Positions 1 to 8,951 of a stretch of 64,000 bases of DNA are shown piece by piece. A program made the translations under genes and the position numbers. Every line of letters begins with the position of its first letter. The first letter of the stretch is position 1. The stretch is from Streptomyces hyderabadensis (lineage in GTDB: Bacteria; Actinomycetota; Actinomycetes; Streptomycetales; Streptomycetaceae). The notes beneath the pieces are model-generated. The model was given only the letters and a program-made list of their open reading frames with translations, had not been told where the DNA came from and did not search any database. The DNA lies in assembly GCF_020404845.1 (NCBI RefSeq), contig NZ_JAIOJZ010000019.1, positions 62,001-126,000 of the forward strand. The letters run 5' to 3'.

Positions 1-52
1 AGTGACTGCTATACAGGACGCTCCGTCAGGCTCACTCAAGGAGGAGTGCCTC

Positions 53-1393
53 ATGCCGAGCCGCGCCAGTACGGGCAGGATCGCTCTGGCCAGCTATATC
101 GGAAGCGTCATCGAGTGGTACGACTTCAATATCTACGGCCTGGCGGCGGCGCTGGTGTTCAGCGAGCAGTTCTTCCCCGCCTTCTCCGAGACCAGCGGCA
201 CCCTTGCCGCGCTGGCGGCGTTCGCGGTCGGGTTCATCGCCCGGCCGCTCGGCGCGATCGTCGCCGGGCACTTCGGTGACCGCCTCGGCCGCAAGTCGAT
301 GCTGGTGCTCTCACTGCTCACCATGGGAGTGGCGACCACGGCGATCGGCCTTCTCCCGACCTATGAGGTGATCGGGGTGTGGGCGCCGATCCTGCTGGTC
401 GCTCTGCGCCTGCTTCAGGGCATCGGGGTGGGCGGAGAATGGGGCGGTGCCGCACTCATGGCCGTCGAGCACGCGCCGCCGGGCCGACGGGCCTTCTACG
501 GTTCCTTCCCACAGGTAGGCATCCCCACCGGGATTCTCCTGTCCCAGCTGGCGTTCCTGCTGATGACTCAGGTCTTCTCGGACGCGGCACTGCAGTCCTG
601 GGCCTGGCGGCTGCCCTTCCTGTTCAGCGCGGTGCTGATCGTGGTGGGCCTGCTGGTACGGCTGTCGATCACGGAGACCGGAGAGTTCGAGAAGGCCCGC
701 GAGAACCAGGACATCGCGCGCATCCCGCTGGTCGAGGTGTTCCGCCGGTCGCCGCTGCAGGTGCTGTCGGGCAGCCTCCTCTCCCTGGCCGGGCCCACGC
801 TCGGCACCCTGCTGTCCGTGTACATGATCAGTTACGGCACGCACCAGCTGGACATGGACTCCAGCACGATGTTGTGGATCACCGTGGTGCTCAGCGTTCC
901 GTGGATCGCCATGATGCTGGGCGCCGCTCAGGCGAGCGACCGGTTCGGGCGCAAGCGGATGTTCATCATCGGTACCGGACTTGCGGCCGTGGGTGTGTGG
1001 CCGATGTTCCTGCTGGTGAACACCGCTGCGGTGCCGCTCGTCTTCGCCGGACTGTTCCTGCTGACGATCGCGAACTCCATCATCAACGGTGCTCAGCCGG
1101 CCATGCTCACCCTGATGTTCCCGGCGGCCGTCCGCTACAGCGGCGCCTCGCTCTGTTTCCAGATCGGGTCGATCGTCGGTGGTGGGCTTGTGCCGTTGCT
1201 GGCGGAGTCGCTCTACACGCGTTTCGGCACGTCGAACGCGGTCGCCGTACTCATAGCGGGGGTCTGCGCCGCCAGTCTGCTGGCCGTCCTGCCGGTGCGG
1301 AAGGCCCTGCTCGACGTGGGCACACTGGCCACAGCGCCTGACACATCGCCCCAGGGCGAGAAGGAGGCCGACGCGATGACTCAGCGTGGGTAG
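53..1393 (+). CDS. MHS-family MFS transporter
   Basis: A 446-residue inner-membrane carrier of the metabolite:H+ symporter branch of the major facilitator superfamily, which commonly imports organic or aromatic acids. The N-terminal segment (SYIGSVIEWYDFNIYG), the loop motif GDRLGRKS between TM2 and TM3 and the second-half copy SDRFGRKR are diagnostic, and about twelve hydrophobic segments are visible. The ATG at 53 is chosen because AAGGAGGA lies at 38-45 with good spacing; an in-frame GTG at position 2 has no visible ribosome site. The last 13 bases overlap the end of the convergent ROK gene. Substrate is unknown; the neighbouring aromatic/C1 genes make an aromatic acid plausible, but that is inference. 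Confidence 0.85.
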   Translation: MPSRASTGRIALASYIGSVIEWYDFNIYGLAAALVFSEQFFPAFSETSGTLAALAAFAVGFIARPLGAIVAGHFGDRLGRKSMLVLSLLTMGVATTAIGLLPTYEVIGVWAPILLVALRLLQGIGVGGEWGGAALMAVEHAPPGRRAFYGSFPQVGIPTGILLSQLAFLLMTQVFSDAALQSWAWRLPFLFSAVLIVVGLLVRLSITETGEFEKARENQDIARIPLVEVFRRSPLQVLSGSLLSLAGPTLGTLLSVYMISYGTHQLDMDSSTMLWITVVLSVPWIAMMLGAAQASDRFGRKRMFIIGTGLAAVGVWPMFLLVNTAAVPLVFAGLFLLTIANSIINGAQPAMLTLMFPAAVRYSGASLCFQIGSIVGGGLVPLLAESLYTRFGTSNAVAVLIAGVCAASLLAVLPVRKALLDVGTLATAPDTSPQGEKEADAMTQRG

Positions 1394-2661
1394 GACGACG
1401 AGCCGCCGCCGGACGCGAGGGGCCCGATGCTCGCACTCCGGCCTCCACGTGGGTCCCCGCGCGGCAGCCACCGGCCGAGCATGTCGGGCCGGGTCAGCTC
1501 GTCGACCGCCAAAGTGGCCGCGCCGATGACACCCTCCTGGCGGTCGAGGCCGGCCTCGGAGATGACCAGTTCATCGGTGGCCAAGGGAAGGGAGCGCCGG
1601 GCCACGGCTTCCGCCACGGGGCCCGCGAACGCTTCGCCCGCCTGGGCCAGCAGGCCGGTCAGATAGACCGTCGAAGGGTTGAAGACGCTGACCAGCGTGG
1701 CCAGTTGGGCACCGACAAGCTCACCCGACCTGGTGATCAGCTCGGTGCTCACGGGGTCTCCAGCCCGGCACCCCTCGACGACGTCGGTGACGGTCAAGGA
1801 CTCCGGAGTACCTTCCAGCCGCTCGGCCAGGAAGGGGCTGCGCCCACTCAGAGCCGCGGCACGGGCGTCACGGCTGAGCGCCCAGCCGCCGGCCAGGGCT
1901 TCGAGGCAGCCGAACTTTCCGCACCGGCACCGCAGGCGGGACTCCTCCGCGACGATCGTGTGGCCGAGATCCCCTGCCGAGCCCCGAGCACCCCTGTGCA
2001 GGCCGCCCTGGGAGATCAGTCCCAGGCCGATACCCGTACTCGCCTTGACCAGCAGGATGTTGTCGCCGGCGACGGAACGTGTCCTGCTCCAGACACCCAG
2101 GGCCATCAGGTTGGCGTCGTTGTCGACCCACGCCGGCACGTCGTAGTGGGCTTCCAGCCGTTCCCGCAGCGGAAAAGCGTGCCAGCCCGCCATGATCGGT
2201 GGCCGGACAGGGGTGCCGCGGGTGAAGTCGACCGGTCCGGGAACCCCGGCGCACACGCTCCACAGGCGCTCGTGGAGCTGCGGTGTCAGCAGCTCGCCGG
2301 AGATCTCGCGCAGGGTCTCCAAGGATGCTTCGGGACCTCCCCCGATGTCCCAGGTCATACGGCGGTCGGCCAGCACGGTGCCGTCGAGATCGGTCACGGC
2401 CACATGCAACTGGCTGGCGCCGAACAGCGCGCCGAGCACAACGCCGCGGCCGGACGCGATCCGAAGGGTGCGGGAAGGGCGGCCCCCGGTGGAGGGTGCT
2501 GTTTCCCCTTCGGTCACCAGACCGGCCCTGATGGCCTGGTCCACCCGTTGAGTGATGATCGTGCGGCCCAGCCCGGTGAGGCGACTGAGGGCGGGCCGGG
2601 TGACGGCCGTTCCGCCTCTGATCATGTTCAGCACGAGAGAGAGCGTCTGGTGGTCGGTCAT
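1381..2661 (-). CDS. ROK-family transcriptional regulator
   Basis: A 426-residue ROK protein with an N-terminal winged helix (about residues 5-60, LSRLTGLGRTIITQRV as recognition region) followed by a sugar-kinase-like fold. The ROK zinc signature CRCGKFGCLE and the NDANLMALG nucleotide/sugar segment are intact. Members with a DNA-binding head repress sugar or catabolic operons and respond to a sugar or sugar phosphate. It is transcribed divergently from the IclR gene across a 136-bp gap and converges on the MHS transporter, with which its 3' end overlaps by 13 bp. The effector and target are not evident from the sequence; the transporter is the obvious candidate. Confidence 0.85.
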   Translation of the reverse strand: MTDHQTLSLVLNMIRGGTAVTRPALSRLTGLGRTIITQRVDQAIRAGLVTEGETAPSTGGRPSRTLRIASGRGVVLGALFGASQLHVAVTDLDGTVLADRRMTWDIGGGPEASLETLREISGELLTPQLHERLWSVCAGVPGPVDFTRGTPVRPPIMAGWHAFPLRERLEAHYDVPAWVDNDANLMALGVWSRTRSVAGDNILLVKASTGIGLGLISQGGLHRGARGSAGDLGHTIVAEESRLRCRCGKFGCLEALAGGWALSRDARAAALSGRSPFLAERLEGTPESLTVTDVVEGCRAGDPVSTELITRSGELVGAQLATLVSVFNPSTVYLTGLLAQAGEAFAGPVAEAVARRSLPLATDELVISEAGLDRQEGVIGAATLAVDELTRPDMLGRWLPRGDPRGGRSASIGPLASGGGSSSYPR

Positions 2662-2797
2662 GCGGTGTGGTCTCCAGGGACGGGCGACTCGGCCTGACGA
2701 GCTTATGGGTCACAAGACGCTCGATCCGACCGGCCTGGGGCGGCCCGTGATGCAGGAGCCCGTGAACGGCCCCGGCTCGGCGTGGGAAGCTGACCGT

Positions 2798-3616
2798 ATG
2801 GAGAATCCACCCGACCGCCTTGGCGAGATGCCGCCGCTGAGCGACCGCGCGGCGCCGGCCTATCCGATCGCCTCGGTGGAGAACACCCTGCGCATTCTGC
2901 TGCTGCTGAGCGAGCGCAACCACTTGAGTCTCGCGGACGTCGCCGCGGAGCTGGGCATCGCGCGGTCGAGTGCACACCGTCTCATGGCGATGCTGGCGTA
3001 CTACGACTTCGTGCGGCAGGACTCGGCGTCGCGGTTGTTCCGCCCCGGTGCCGCCCTGGTCGACGTCGGATTGTCCGCCGTCCGCGGCCTGGACGTCCGG
3101 GTGCTGGCACGGCCTGTCCTGACCGAGCTGGCCACCTCCACGGAGATGACCGCTCACCTGGCGCTTCCCCGGGGGCGGGACGTCCTCTATGTCGACGGCG
3201 TGGAAAGCCGCCGTACCATCAGGGCGGCGCTGCGCACCGGAGACACCTTGCCCGCTCACGTCACGGGGGTGGGCAAAGCGCTGCTGTCGACCCTGAGCGA
3301 CGACCAGCTGCGCCAGCTGTATCGGGATGCGCCGCCCCAGGCCGTCACCGACAGGGCCCTCTCGGATGTCGAGTCCCTGCTCCAGGATCTGCGAACGGCC
3401 CGCGAGGCCGGCTATGCCGTCAACCGTGGTGAGAGCGAGCCCGGTGTCCTTTCCCTCGGAGTGGCGTTCAGCCTGCCGGAGCCCGGGATGTCCGCGGCGC
3501 TCGGCCTGGTGTGTCCGGAGGCGTCCGCTGATCCCGAGTGGGAGTCGCGCGTCGCGGCCCGGCTGAAGTCAGCGGCGGCCGAACTGGCCAAGGAGATGAG
3601 CGCCTACCGCTTCTGA
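2798..3616 (+). CDS. IclR-family transcriptional regulator
   Basis: A 272-residue regulator. An N-terminal winged helix-turn-helix (about residues 24-85, SLADVAAELGIARSSAHRLMAML) precedes the IclR effector domain, with recognisable segments RRTIRAALRTGDTLPAHVTGVGKA and the GYAVNRGESEPGV stretch near the C-terminus. IclR proteins control aromatic, acetate and short-chain acid catabolism. The ATG at 2798 is preferred because GGGAAG sits just upstream; a longer in-frame reading from 2552 would overlap the ROK gene and gives unlikely protein. Its last 13 bp overlap the end of the convergent folP. Position beside a transporter and the folate/O-demethylation genes suggests a local role. Confidence 0.87.
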   Translation: MENPPDRLGEMPPLSDRAAPAYPIASVENTLRILLLLSERNHLSLADVAAELGIARSSAHRLMAMLAYYDFVRQDSASRLFRPGAALVDVGLSAVRGLDVRVLARPVLTELATSTEMTAHLALPRGRDVLYVDGVESRRTIRAALRTGDTLPAHVTGVGKALLSTLSDDQLRQLYRDAPPQAVTDRALSDVESLLQDLRTAREAGYAVNRGESEPGVLSLGVAFSLPEPGMSAALGLVCPEASADPEWESRVAARLKSAAAELAKEMSAYRF

Positions 3617-4521
3617 GGCCCCGCCTCGGGCGCACCGAGTGTCCGGCCGCGGACACGCCAGGCGGCGCCGACTCCAACGGCGTCCCGGTTGGCCGGCACG
3701 TTGTGCACCCGGACGCCCCAGGCGCCCGACGCGGCGGCCAGCGCGGACACCGCCGTGGTGGCGGCGTCGCGGGCGGCGGGACGGGCCGGCCGCTCCGAGC
3801 CGAAGCCGCGAAGGGCGGTGAGGAAGGACTTCCGGGAGGCGCCGACGAGCACGGGCAGGCCGAGCGCCGTGATGGCCGGCAGCCGGGACAGGAGCGTCCA
3901 GTCGTGCTCCGGGCGCTTGGCGAAGCCCAGCCCCGGGTCGAGGATGAGCTGCCGCTCGTCCACACCTTGTTCGGTCAGCTCCTCAACACGTCGCACGAGC
4001 TCCGCCCGTACGGTGTGGACGACGTCCTGGTAGTGGGCGTGCCGGTGCATGCTGCTGCTCGGTGCCCGCCAGTGCATCACGACGTACGGCACACCGGTGG
4101 ACGCGATCAGGCCGGGCATGAGTGGGTCTGCCAGACCGCCGCTGACGTCGTTGACCAGGCAGGCTCCGGCGTCCAGAGCGGCCTGGGCCACCTCGGCGTG
4201 CATGGTGTCGATGCTGACGCGGACGCCTGACCGGGCGAGTTCGCGTACGACCGGTGCGACCCGTGCGAGCTCCTCGGCCGCGGGTACCGGTCGGGCCCCG
4301 GGGCGGGTGGACTCGCCGCCGACGTCGACGATGTCGGCTCCGTCGGCGGCCAGGGCGAGCCCGTGCCGCACGGCACTCGCGGTGTCCGCGTGGACGCCGC
4401 CGTCGGAGAAGGAGTCCGGTGTCACGTTCAGGATGCCCATCACGACGCACCCTGCCGCACCGTGCGGTGCGGGCAGGGCATCGAAGGAGGGCATCGGTGA
4501 CCGGGCGGCGAAATCCGTCAT
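3604..4521 (-). CDS. folP: dihydropteroate synthase
   Basis: A 305-residue cytosolic enzyme that joins p-aminobenzoate to 6-hydroxymethyl-7,8-dihydropterin diphosphate in folate synthesis. All family motifs can be read in order: GILNVTPDSFSDGG, GGESTRPGA, SIDTMH, NDVSGG, DPGLGFAK, GASRKSF and the closing RVHNV. It therefore looks catalytically complete, unlike the inactive FolP2-type paralogue known from actinobacteria. The ATG overlaps the folD stop as ATGA, so the two are translationally coupled. Sitting at the end of an operon whose other members recycle THF-bound methyl groups, it probably enlarges the folate pool for that pathway rather than serving as the housekeeping copy; the latter is normally beside folK/folB in Streptomyces. 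Confidence 0.93.
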   Translation of the reverse strand: MTDFAARSPMPSFDALPAPHGAAGCVVMGILNVTPDSFSDGGVHADTASAVRHGLALAADGADIVDVGGESTRPGARPVPAAEELARVAPVVRELARSGVRVSIDTMHAEVAQAALDAGACLVNDVSGGLADPLMPGLIASTGVPYVVMHWRAPSSSMHRHAHYQDVVHTVRAELVRRVEELTEQGVDERQLILDPGLGFAKRPEHDWTLLSRLPAITALGLPVLVGASRKSFLTALRGFGSERPARPAARDAATTAVSALAAASGAWGVRVHNVPANRDAVGVGAAWRVRGRTLGAPEAGPQKR

Positions 4522-5372
4522 GAGCGGGACGGGCTCTGCCGCGCCGCTGCCAGTGTGTTGGCCAGCAGCATGGCGATGGTCATCGGGCCGACACCGCCGG
4601 GCACGGGGGTGAGGAGCCCGGCGTGGCCGTCCAGCTCTCTGGCCCGGACGTCCCCTTGGAGACCGCCCGGGGTGCGGTGGATGCCGACGTCGACGACCAC
4701 GGCGCCCGGCTTGACATGGTCGGCGCCGATGAGGCCGGGCACGCCGGTCGCCACGACGAGGATGTCCGCCTGCCGGGTGACGGAGGCGAGGCGGAGCGTG
4801 TGGCGGTGGGCGACTGTGACGGTGGCGTCGCGCTGGAGGAGCATCCGGGCCATCGGCCGTCCCACCAGTTCGGAGTGGCCGACGACGACCGCGTGAGCGC
4901 CCCGCAGGGGGACTCCCTCGGTGTCCAGGAGCTTGAGGACGCCGGCCGGGGTGCACGGGCGCAGACCGTCGGCTCCGCGGGCGAGCAGTCCCGCGCTGGT
5001 GGTGGTGAGGCCGTCGACGTCCTTGCCGGCCGGGATACGGTCGATCAGAGCGCCCGCGTCCAGGCCGCCGGGGAGCGGCAATTGCAGAAGGATGCCGGAG
5101 ACGTCCCGGTCTTGGGCCAATTCGTCGATGACGGCCGCGACCTCGGCCTGGGAGGCGTGCGGGGGCAACGCCCGGTGCACGTCGCCCATGCCCGCCTCGC
5201 GGATCGCGCTGCGTTTGGCGGCCACGTAGACGGCGCTCGCCGGGTCGTCGCCGACCAGCACGGTCGCCAGGGCCGGCACGCGCCCACGCTCCCGCACCGT
5301 GCGTGCCACCTCGTCGGCCACCCATGCGCGGATCTCCCGGGCGGTCTTCTTCCCGTCGATGAGAGTCGTCAT
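4518..5372 (-). CDS. folD: bifunctional methylene-THF dehydrogenase/cyclohydrolase
   Basis: A 284-residue cytosolic enzyme oxidising 5,10-methylene-THF to 5,10-methenyl-THF (NADP+) and hydrolysing it to 10-formyl-THF. The catalytic-lysine segment YVAAKRSA, the substrate motif PLPGGLDAGALIDRI with KDVDGL, the cofactor motif VVGHSELVGRPMA and the C-terminal PGGVGPMT are all present. Length is typical. The ATG at 5372 is used because an AGGGGGA-like site precedes it; the longer open frame upstream lies inside purU. It starts 34 bp after purU and overlaps folP by 4 bp. Within the operon it supplies the step between MetF and PurU. It would be a second copy if, as usual, the genome also has a housekeeping folD. 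Confidence 0.94.
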   Translation of the reverse strand: MTTLIDGKKTAREIRAWVADEVARTVRERGRVPALATVLVGDDPASAVYVAAKRSAIREAGMGDVHRALPPHASQAEVAAVIDELAQDRDVSGILLQLPLPGGLDAGALIDRIPAGKDVDGLTTTSAGLLARGADGLRPCTPAGVLKLLDTEGVPLRGAHAVVVGHSELVGRPMARMLLQRDATVTVAHRHTLRLASVTRQADILVVATGVPGLIGADHVKPGAVVVDVGIHRTPGGLQGDVRARELDGHAGLLTPVPGGVGPMTIAMLLANTLAAARQSPSRS

Positions 5373-5406
5373 GATCGCGTGTCCCCCTGGCGCGGCTCGG
5401 GGCGGG

Positions 5407-6309
5407 TCATGAGAAGACGATGGTGTGGTTGCCGTTGCGGATGACCCGGTCCTCCGCGTGCCACAGGACGGCGCGGGAGAGGACGGCGCGTTCGACGTCC
5501 GCGCCCCTGCGCTTGAGGTCGTTGGCGGTCTCGGCATGGGTGACCCGCACGACGTCCTGCTCGATGATCGGTCCCTCGTCGAGGTCCTCGGTGACGTAGT
5601 GGGCGGTGGCTCCGATCAGCTTCACACCGCGTTCCTTGGCCTTGGCGTAAGGGCCGGCGCCGATGAAGGCGGGCAGGAAGGAATGGTGGATGTTGATGAT
5701 CGGCACGCCGACCTGCTCGATGAAACCGGGCGACAGGATCTGCATGTAACGGGCGAGGACGACGAAGTCGACGTTGTCCTTGAGCAGCCGCAGGTGCTCG
5801 GCCTCGGCGGCCGACTTGTCCGCGCCCATGGACGGAACGTGGAAATAGGGAATACCGAAAGCGCGCACCTCCTCCGCGACGTCCGGGTGGTTGGAGATCA
5901 CCATCGGGATGCTGACCGGCAGCTCGCCGCGGCGATGGCGCCACAGCAGGTCGAGCAGGCAGTGGTCCGACTTGGAGGCGAAGACCGCCATCCGCTTGGG
6001 CGCCGACACGTCGCGCAGGGTGAAGTCGAGAGCGAAGCCCTGCGCCAGCTGCTCGGCGAGTTCCTCGCGCAGGCTCGGCAGCGCGGCCTGGAGACCGTCG
6101 AGGGTGAAGAGGGTGCGCTGGAAGAAGGCGCCGGTATCAGGGTCGGAGTACTGGTCGAGCGAAAGGATGTTCGCGCCGCGACGGCTCAGGAGACCGCCGA
6201 CCGCGGCGACGATGCCGACCCGGTCCGTGCCCTGCACGACCAGCGAGGCGTGGTGTGCGGGTACGGGGCGCCGTGCGGCGGCGGCCGGGGCGTACTGGGT
6301 GGCGGTCAC
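5407..6309 (-). CDS. purU: formyltetrahydrofolate deformylase
   Basis: A 300-residue enzyme that hydrolyses 10-formyl-THF to formate and THF. An N-terminal ACT domain (about residues 18-95, starting HHASLVVQGTDRVGI) is followed by a formyltransferase-like hydrolase domain with NIHHSFLPAF, the GATAHYVTEDLDEGPII segment carrying the catalytic Asp, and an HPDV loop. The start is GTG, overlapping the metF stop as GTGA. In one-carbon catabolism it is the release valve: carbon from methyl groups leaves as formate and free THF is regenerated. Placed directly after metF and before folD it completes that route. No gene for formate-THF ligase is seen nearby. Confidence 0.94.
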   Translation of the reverse strand: MTATQYAPAAAARRPVPAHHASLVVQGTDRVGIVAAVGGLLSRRGANILSLDQYSDPDTGAFFQRTLFTLDGLQAALPSLREELAEQLAQGFALDFTLRDVSAPKRMAVFASKSDHCLLDLLWRHRRGELPVSIPMVISNHPDVAEEVRAFGIPYFHVPSMGADKSAAEAEHLRLLKDNVDFVVLARYMQILSPGFIEQVGVPIINIHHSFLPAFIGAGPYAKAKERGVKLIGATAHYVTEDLDEGPIIEQDVVRVTHAETANDLKRRGADVERAVLSRAVLWHAEDRVIRNGNHTIVFS

Positions 6310-7181
6310 TTCAGTCCCTCCTTGGTGCGGAAGTCGTCGATCCAGGTGGAGGTGGCGTCGAGTCCGCCGAAGGTGTAGAAGTGCAGCTTCACCTCGCCGT
6401 GGACGGCGGCGTCGTATCGCTGCGCCAGGGCGTGGAGGAACCGGTCGGGGCCGGCCGTGCCCATCAGGTTCGTCACCGACAGGCCGTACTTGCGGGCGAT
6501 GGAGGTGCTGGTGCCCACTCCGAAACGGGCCGCATAGGACAGCAGTCTGCGCACCCCGGCGGGGCCCGGCACGCCGACGCGGACCGGCAGGTCGACACCC
6601 CGCTCGCGCAACTCCTCGATCCAGGCGAGCACCGGGTCGGCGTCGAATCCGAACTGGGTGATGATGTCGGCGGCCAGACCCTCGGAGGCCAGGAACGCCG
6701 CCTTCTGTTCGAGCGCCGACCACAACGCGGCCCGCGGAATCTGCGGGTGCCCTTCGGGATATCCGCTCATCCCGATGTGCCGCACGCCGTACCGGTGTGG
6801 CAGCCCGGAGCGGATGACGTCGAGGGAGTCGGAGTAGGGCCCGTGGGGACGTGCGGGGTCGCCGCCGACGACGAAGAGATCGGACTGGGTGTCCTCGTCC
6901 CGCAGGGCGGTGAGGAAGTCTTCGAGTTCCTGCCGCGAGACCAGGCGCCGGGCGGAGACGTGGGGCACGGGGACGAAGCCGCCGTCCTTCACCGCCCGCG
7001 CGGCGGTCAGCCGCATCGACAGGTCCTCGTTGCCGAGGTAGGTCACGTTGATGCGGGTGCCCTGAGGGATGAGCCTCCCGGCGGAACGCAGTTTCGGCGT
7101 GTCCTTGCCGGTCATCTCCAGTGAGAAGTCCCGCAGCAGCAGGGCCGCACTGGTGGTCGTGGAAGAGGGGACAGTGGTCAT
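6306..7181 (-). CDS. metF: methylenetetrahydrofolate reductase
   Basis: A 291-residue FAD-dependent MTHFR TIM barrel that interconverts 5,10-methylene-THF and 5-methyl-THF. The segment FGFDADPVLAWIEELRERG and the following PVRVGVPGPAG are typical of the family, as is GGDPARPHGPYSDSLDVI. Length matches bacterial MetF. ATG at 7181 has AAGGAG 5 nt upstream. It overlaps purU by 4 bp, and the gene order LigM-MetF-PurU-FolD implies operation in the oxidative direction on methyl groups delivered by the demethylase, as described for Sphingobium SYK-6 where metF sits with ligM. A biosynthetic role in methionine supply cannot be excluded from sequence alone. Confidence 0.9.
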   Translation of the reverse strand: MTTVPSSTTTSAALLLRDFSLEMTGKDTPKLRSAGRLIPQGTRINVTYLGNEDLSMRLTAARAVKDGGFVPVPHVSARRLVSRQELEDFLTALRDEDTQSDLFVVGGDPARPHGPYSDSLDVIRSGLPHRYGVRHIGMSGYPEGHPQIPRAALWSALEQKAAFLASEGLAADIITQFGFDADPVLAWIEELRERGVDLPVRVGVPGPAGVRRLLSYAARFGVGTSTSIARKYGLSVTNLMGTAGPDRFLHALAQRYDAAVHGEVKLHFYTFGGLDATSTWIDDFRTKEGLK

Positions 7182-7435
7182 CGTGCTCCTTGCTCGCAGA
7201 AGAGGCGGCGCGCGGGAACGGGAGGGGGCGGCTGCCACGGGCGGCCGGGGCCCTCTGCTCCCGGTCTGCCGCGCACTGCCCCGGACACGCCGAGGCGGCG
7301 ACGGTCGGGCCGGCGGCACCGCTGTGTGCGGACACCGTTGCGCCGGCTCGTGAAGTCCGCCCCCTTCCGGCAGCGCGGCCGGCCCGGCCGGTATGCGGGG
7401 CGGGCATGAATCACCAGCCGGGCCGGAGACGGGGA
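7182..7435. other. 254-bp gap between ligM and metF
   Basis: No credible gene. The sequence is G+C-rich without the codon pattern of its neighbours. It holds the metF ribosome site (AAGGAG on the minus strand). A second promoter for metF-purU-folD-folP could be here, but I see no convincing -10/-35 pair; read-through from ligM is equally possible. Confidence 0.4.
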
Positions 7436-8797
7436 CTACCGGTCGCGGTAGGCGCCTCGGGCGAACTGCACGTAGGGGGCAGGCGCCACCGTCGCGCGGA
7501 TCTCCACCTGACGGTGGGCCTCGACGCCCGGCTTGGCGGAATTGGGGTTCTCGCCCCACACCACCGTCACCTCGGTGCCCGGCTCGCTGTGGGCGAGATC
7601 GACGGTGGCAAGGGAGACCATGGCCCGCTCGTTGGCGATGTAGCCGACGTCCATGGAGATGCCCGCGAGCTGACCGTCGACGAGGACCTTGTCGCTCTGG
7701 TGGAGGGCGTAGCGGGCCTTGGGGAACTCGATGAACTTGGCCGGCAGTTCGTCCGACCGGTAGAGCGAGCCGATGGCCGCGGCGACGTCGTCCGCGTTCC
7801 AGACCAGCGTGACCTTGGTGCGGCGCGGCTGCTTGGCGATCTCCTCCAGGGCCGCGCGGCCGACGAAGTCGTGGTCGAACGCGACGATTGAGCCGTAACC
7901 GATGTCGTACGGGGTCACGTAGTAGTCGGTGACGTCCTCGGAGTCCATCGAGCCGCCCAGCGAGCCCATGGCCTCGGTGCTGAGCCACTCGCGGTAGCCC
8001 TTCATCTTCTCCCCCGAGAACACGGCCGGGAACGGGGCGGGCACCCAGGCCGACTCCAGGTTCGCGGTGGAGTACGCCTTGGCGCCGGCCCGGACCAGAC
8101 CGAACTCGTCACCGACGGCCAGGATGGCGTCGCGGACCGCGTCGCCCTCCTCCCAGGGGCCGAAGAGCTCGAAGCCGGGCTGGCCGGCCATGCCGTGTCG
8201 CAGAGCGCGCACCTGGTGACCCGCGATGGTGAACGTGGTCATGTGGAAGAACTTGACCGAGGGGACCGGGGCTCCGGTGACCTTCTCCAGCAGGCCCACA
8301 GCGTTCGGGCCCTGCACCTCGAAGCGGTAGACCTTGGGCGGTCCGGCCACGCGGTCATAGGAGTTGTCGTCCCGCTCGGTCGTGGCGTTGTAGTCGCCGG
8401 TCTCCAGGTTGTACTGCACCCAGTCCAGCACCATCGGATGTCCGACCAGGTCGAACTTGTCCTGCTCCAGGTGGAAGAGCACGGCGTCGCCGATGAGCTG
8501 GCCGTCGTGGTTGACGGCCACGTACTGCTTCGCCCGCCCGGGACCGAACTTGGCGAAGCTGTTCACCCCGAGGCCGGACAGCAGCCGCAGCGCGTCGGGG
8601 CCCTCGATGTACAGGTCGGTCATGTGGTGCGACTGGTCAAGCAGGGCGACGGAGTCACGCCACGCGCTCTGCTCGCTGCGCCAGTTGGTGAACTCCGCGG
8701 CGACGGGAAACGTGTGCGGCCGGATCGGGGAGTTGCGCAGCAGCGCCACCGCCCCGCCCGCTCGCTCGATCGCCTGCTCGACGCTCTCCTGGCTCAT
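7436..8797 (-). CDS. ligM: LigM/DesA-type THF-dependent aromatic O-demethylase
   Basis: A 453-residue protein of the GcvT aminomethyltransferase fold. It resembles the vanillate/syringate O-demethylases LigM and DesA (about 470 residues), which move a methoxyl methyl to THF: FTNWRSEQSAWR, QSHHMTDLYIEG, GRAKQYVAVN, LRHGMAGQPGFELFGP, MKGYREWL and DYYVTPYDIGYG all fit my recollection of LigM. The ATG at 8797 has GGAAAGG upstream. Expected product besides the phenol is 5-methyl-THF, which the downstream metF, folD and purU would oxidise to formate. Related GcvT-like enzymes act on dimethylsulfoniopropionate (DmdA) or methylated amines, so the exact substrate (vanillate, syringate, 3-O-methylgallate or other) is open. 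Confidence 0.82.
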   Translation of the reverse strand: MSQESVEQAIERAGGAVALLRNSPIRPHTFPVAAEFTNWRSEQSAWRDSVALLDQSHHMTDLYIEGPDALRLLSGLGVNSFAKFGPGRAKQYVAVNHDGQLIGDAVLFHLEQDKFDLVGHPMVLDWVQYNLETGDYNATTERDDNSYDRVAGPPKVYRFEVQGPNAVGLLEKVTGAPVPSVKFFHMTTFTIAGHQVRALRHGMAGQPGFELFGPWEEGDAVRDAILAVGDEFGLVRAGAKAYSTANLESAWVPAPFPAVFSGEKMKGYREWLSTEAMGSLGGSMDSEDVTDYYVTPYDIGYGSIVAFDHDFVGRAALEEIAKQPRRTKVTLVWNADDVAAAIGSLYRSDELPAKFIEFPKARYALHQSDKVLVDGQLAGISMDVGYIANERAMVSLATVDLAHSEPGTEVTVVWGENPNSAKPGVEAHRQVEIRATVAPAPYVQFARGAYRDR

Positions 8798-8874
8798 GTC
8801 CCGCCTTTCCCGTGCTGAGCGTCCGTGCGGGGGCGTGGCCACAGGCCCATGCCTCGTGTGCCGCACTCCGGCTG

Positions 8875-8911
8875 TCTACTCAGTAGAATGTGTGTCTGTT
8901 CCATAGAACAG
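8875..8911. promoter_or_regulatory. candidate operator between ligM and FUSC gene
   Basis: Two adjacent palindromes stand out in a G+C-rich gap: TCTACTCAGTAGA (8875-8887, perfect 13-mer) and CTGTTC-CATA-GAACAG (8896-8911, perfect 6-bp arms). The block lies 78 bp upstream of ligM (minus) and 41 bp upstream of the divergent FUSC start, so one bound protein could control both. A clearly similar block occurs in front of pabB at 13868-13900. The GntR protein encoded at 11849-12574 is the leading candidate; IclR is the alternative. Confidence 0.65.
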
Positions 8912-8951
8912 TAGGTGGCGGGTAACGCCGGCGCAATAGAGGGAGCCGAAA

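Noticed and set aside
2552..2797. Longer N-terminus for the IclR protein
   Set aside because: The extension overlaps the ROK gene start, and a better ribosome site stands before the ATG at 2798.
7178..7414. 78-codon minus-strand frame between ligM and metF
   Set aside because: Arg/Pro/Gly-rich translation without a ribosome site or any domain; likely chance.
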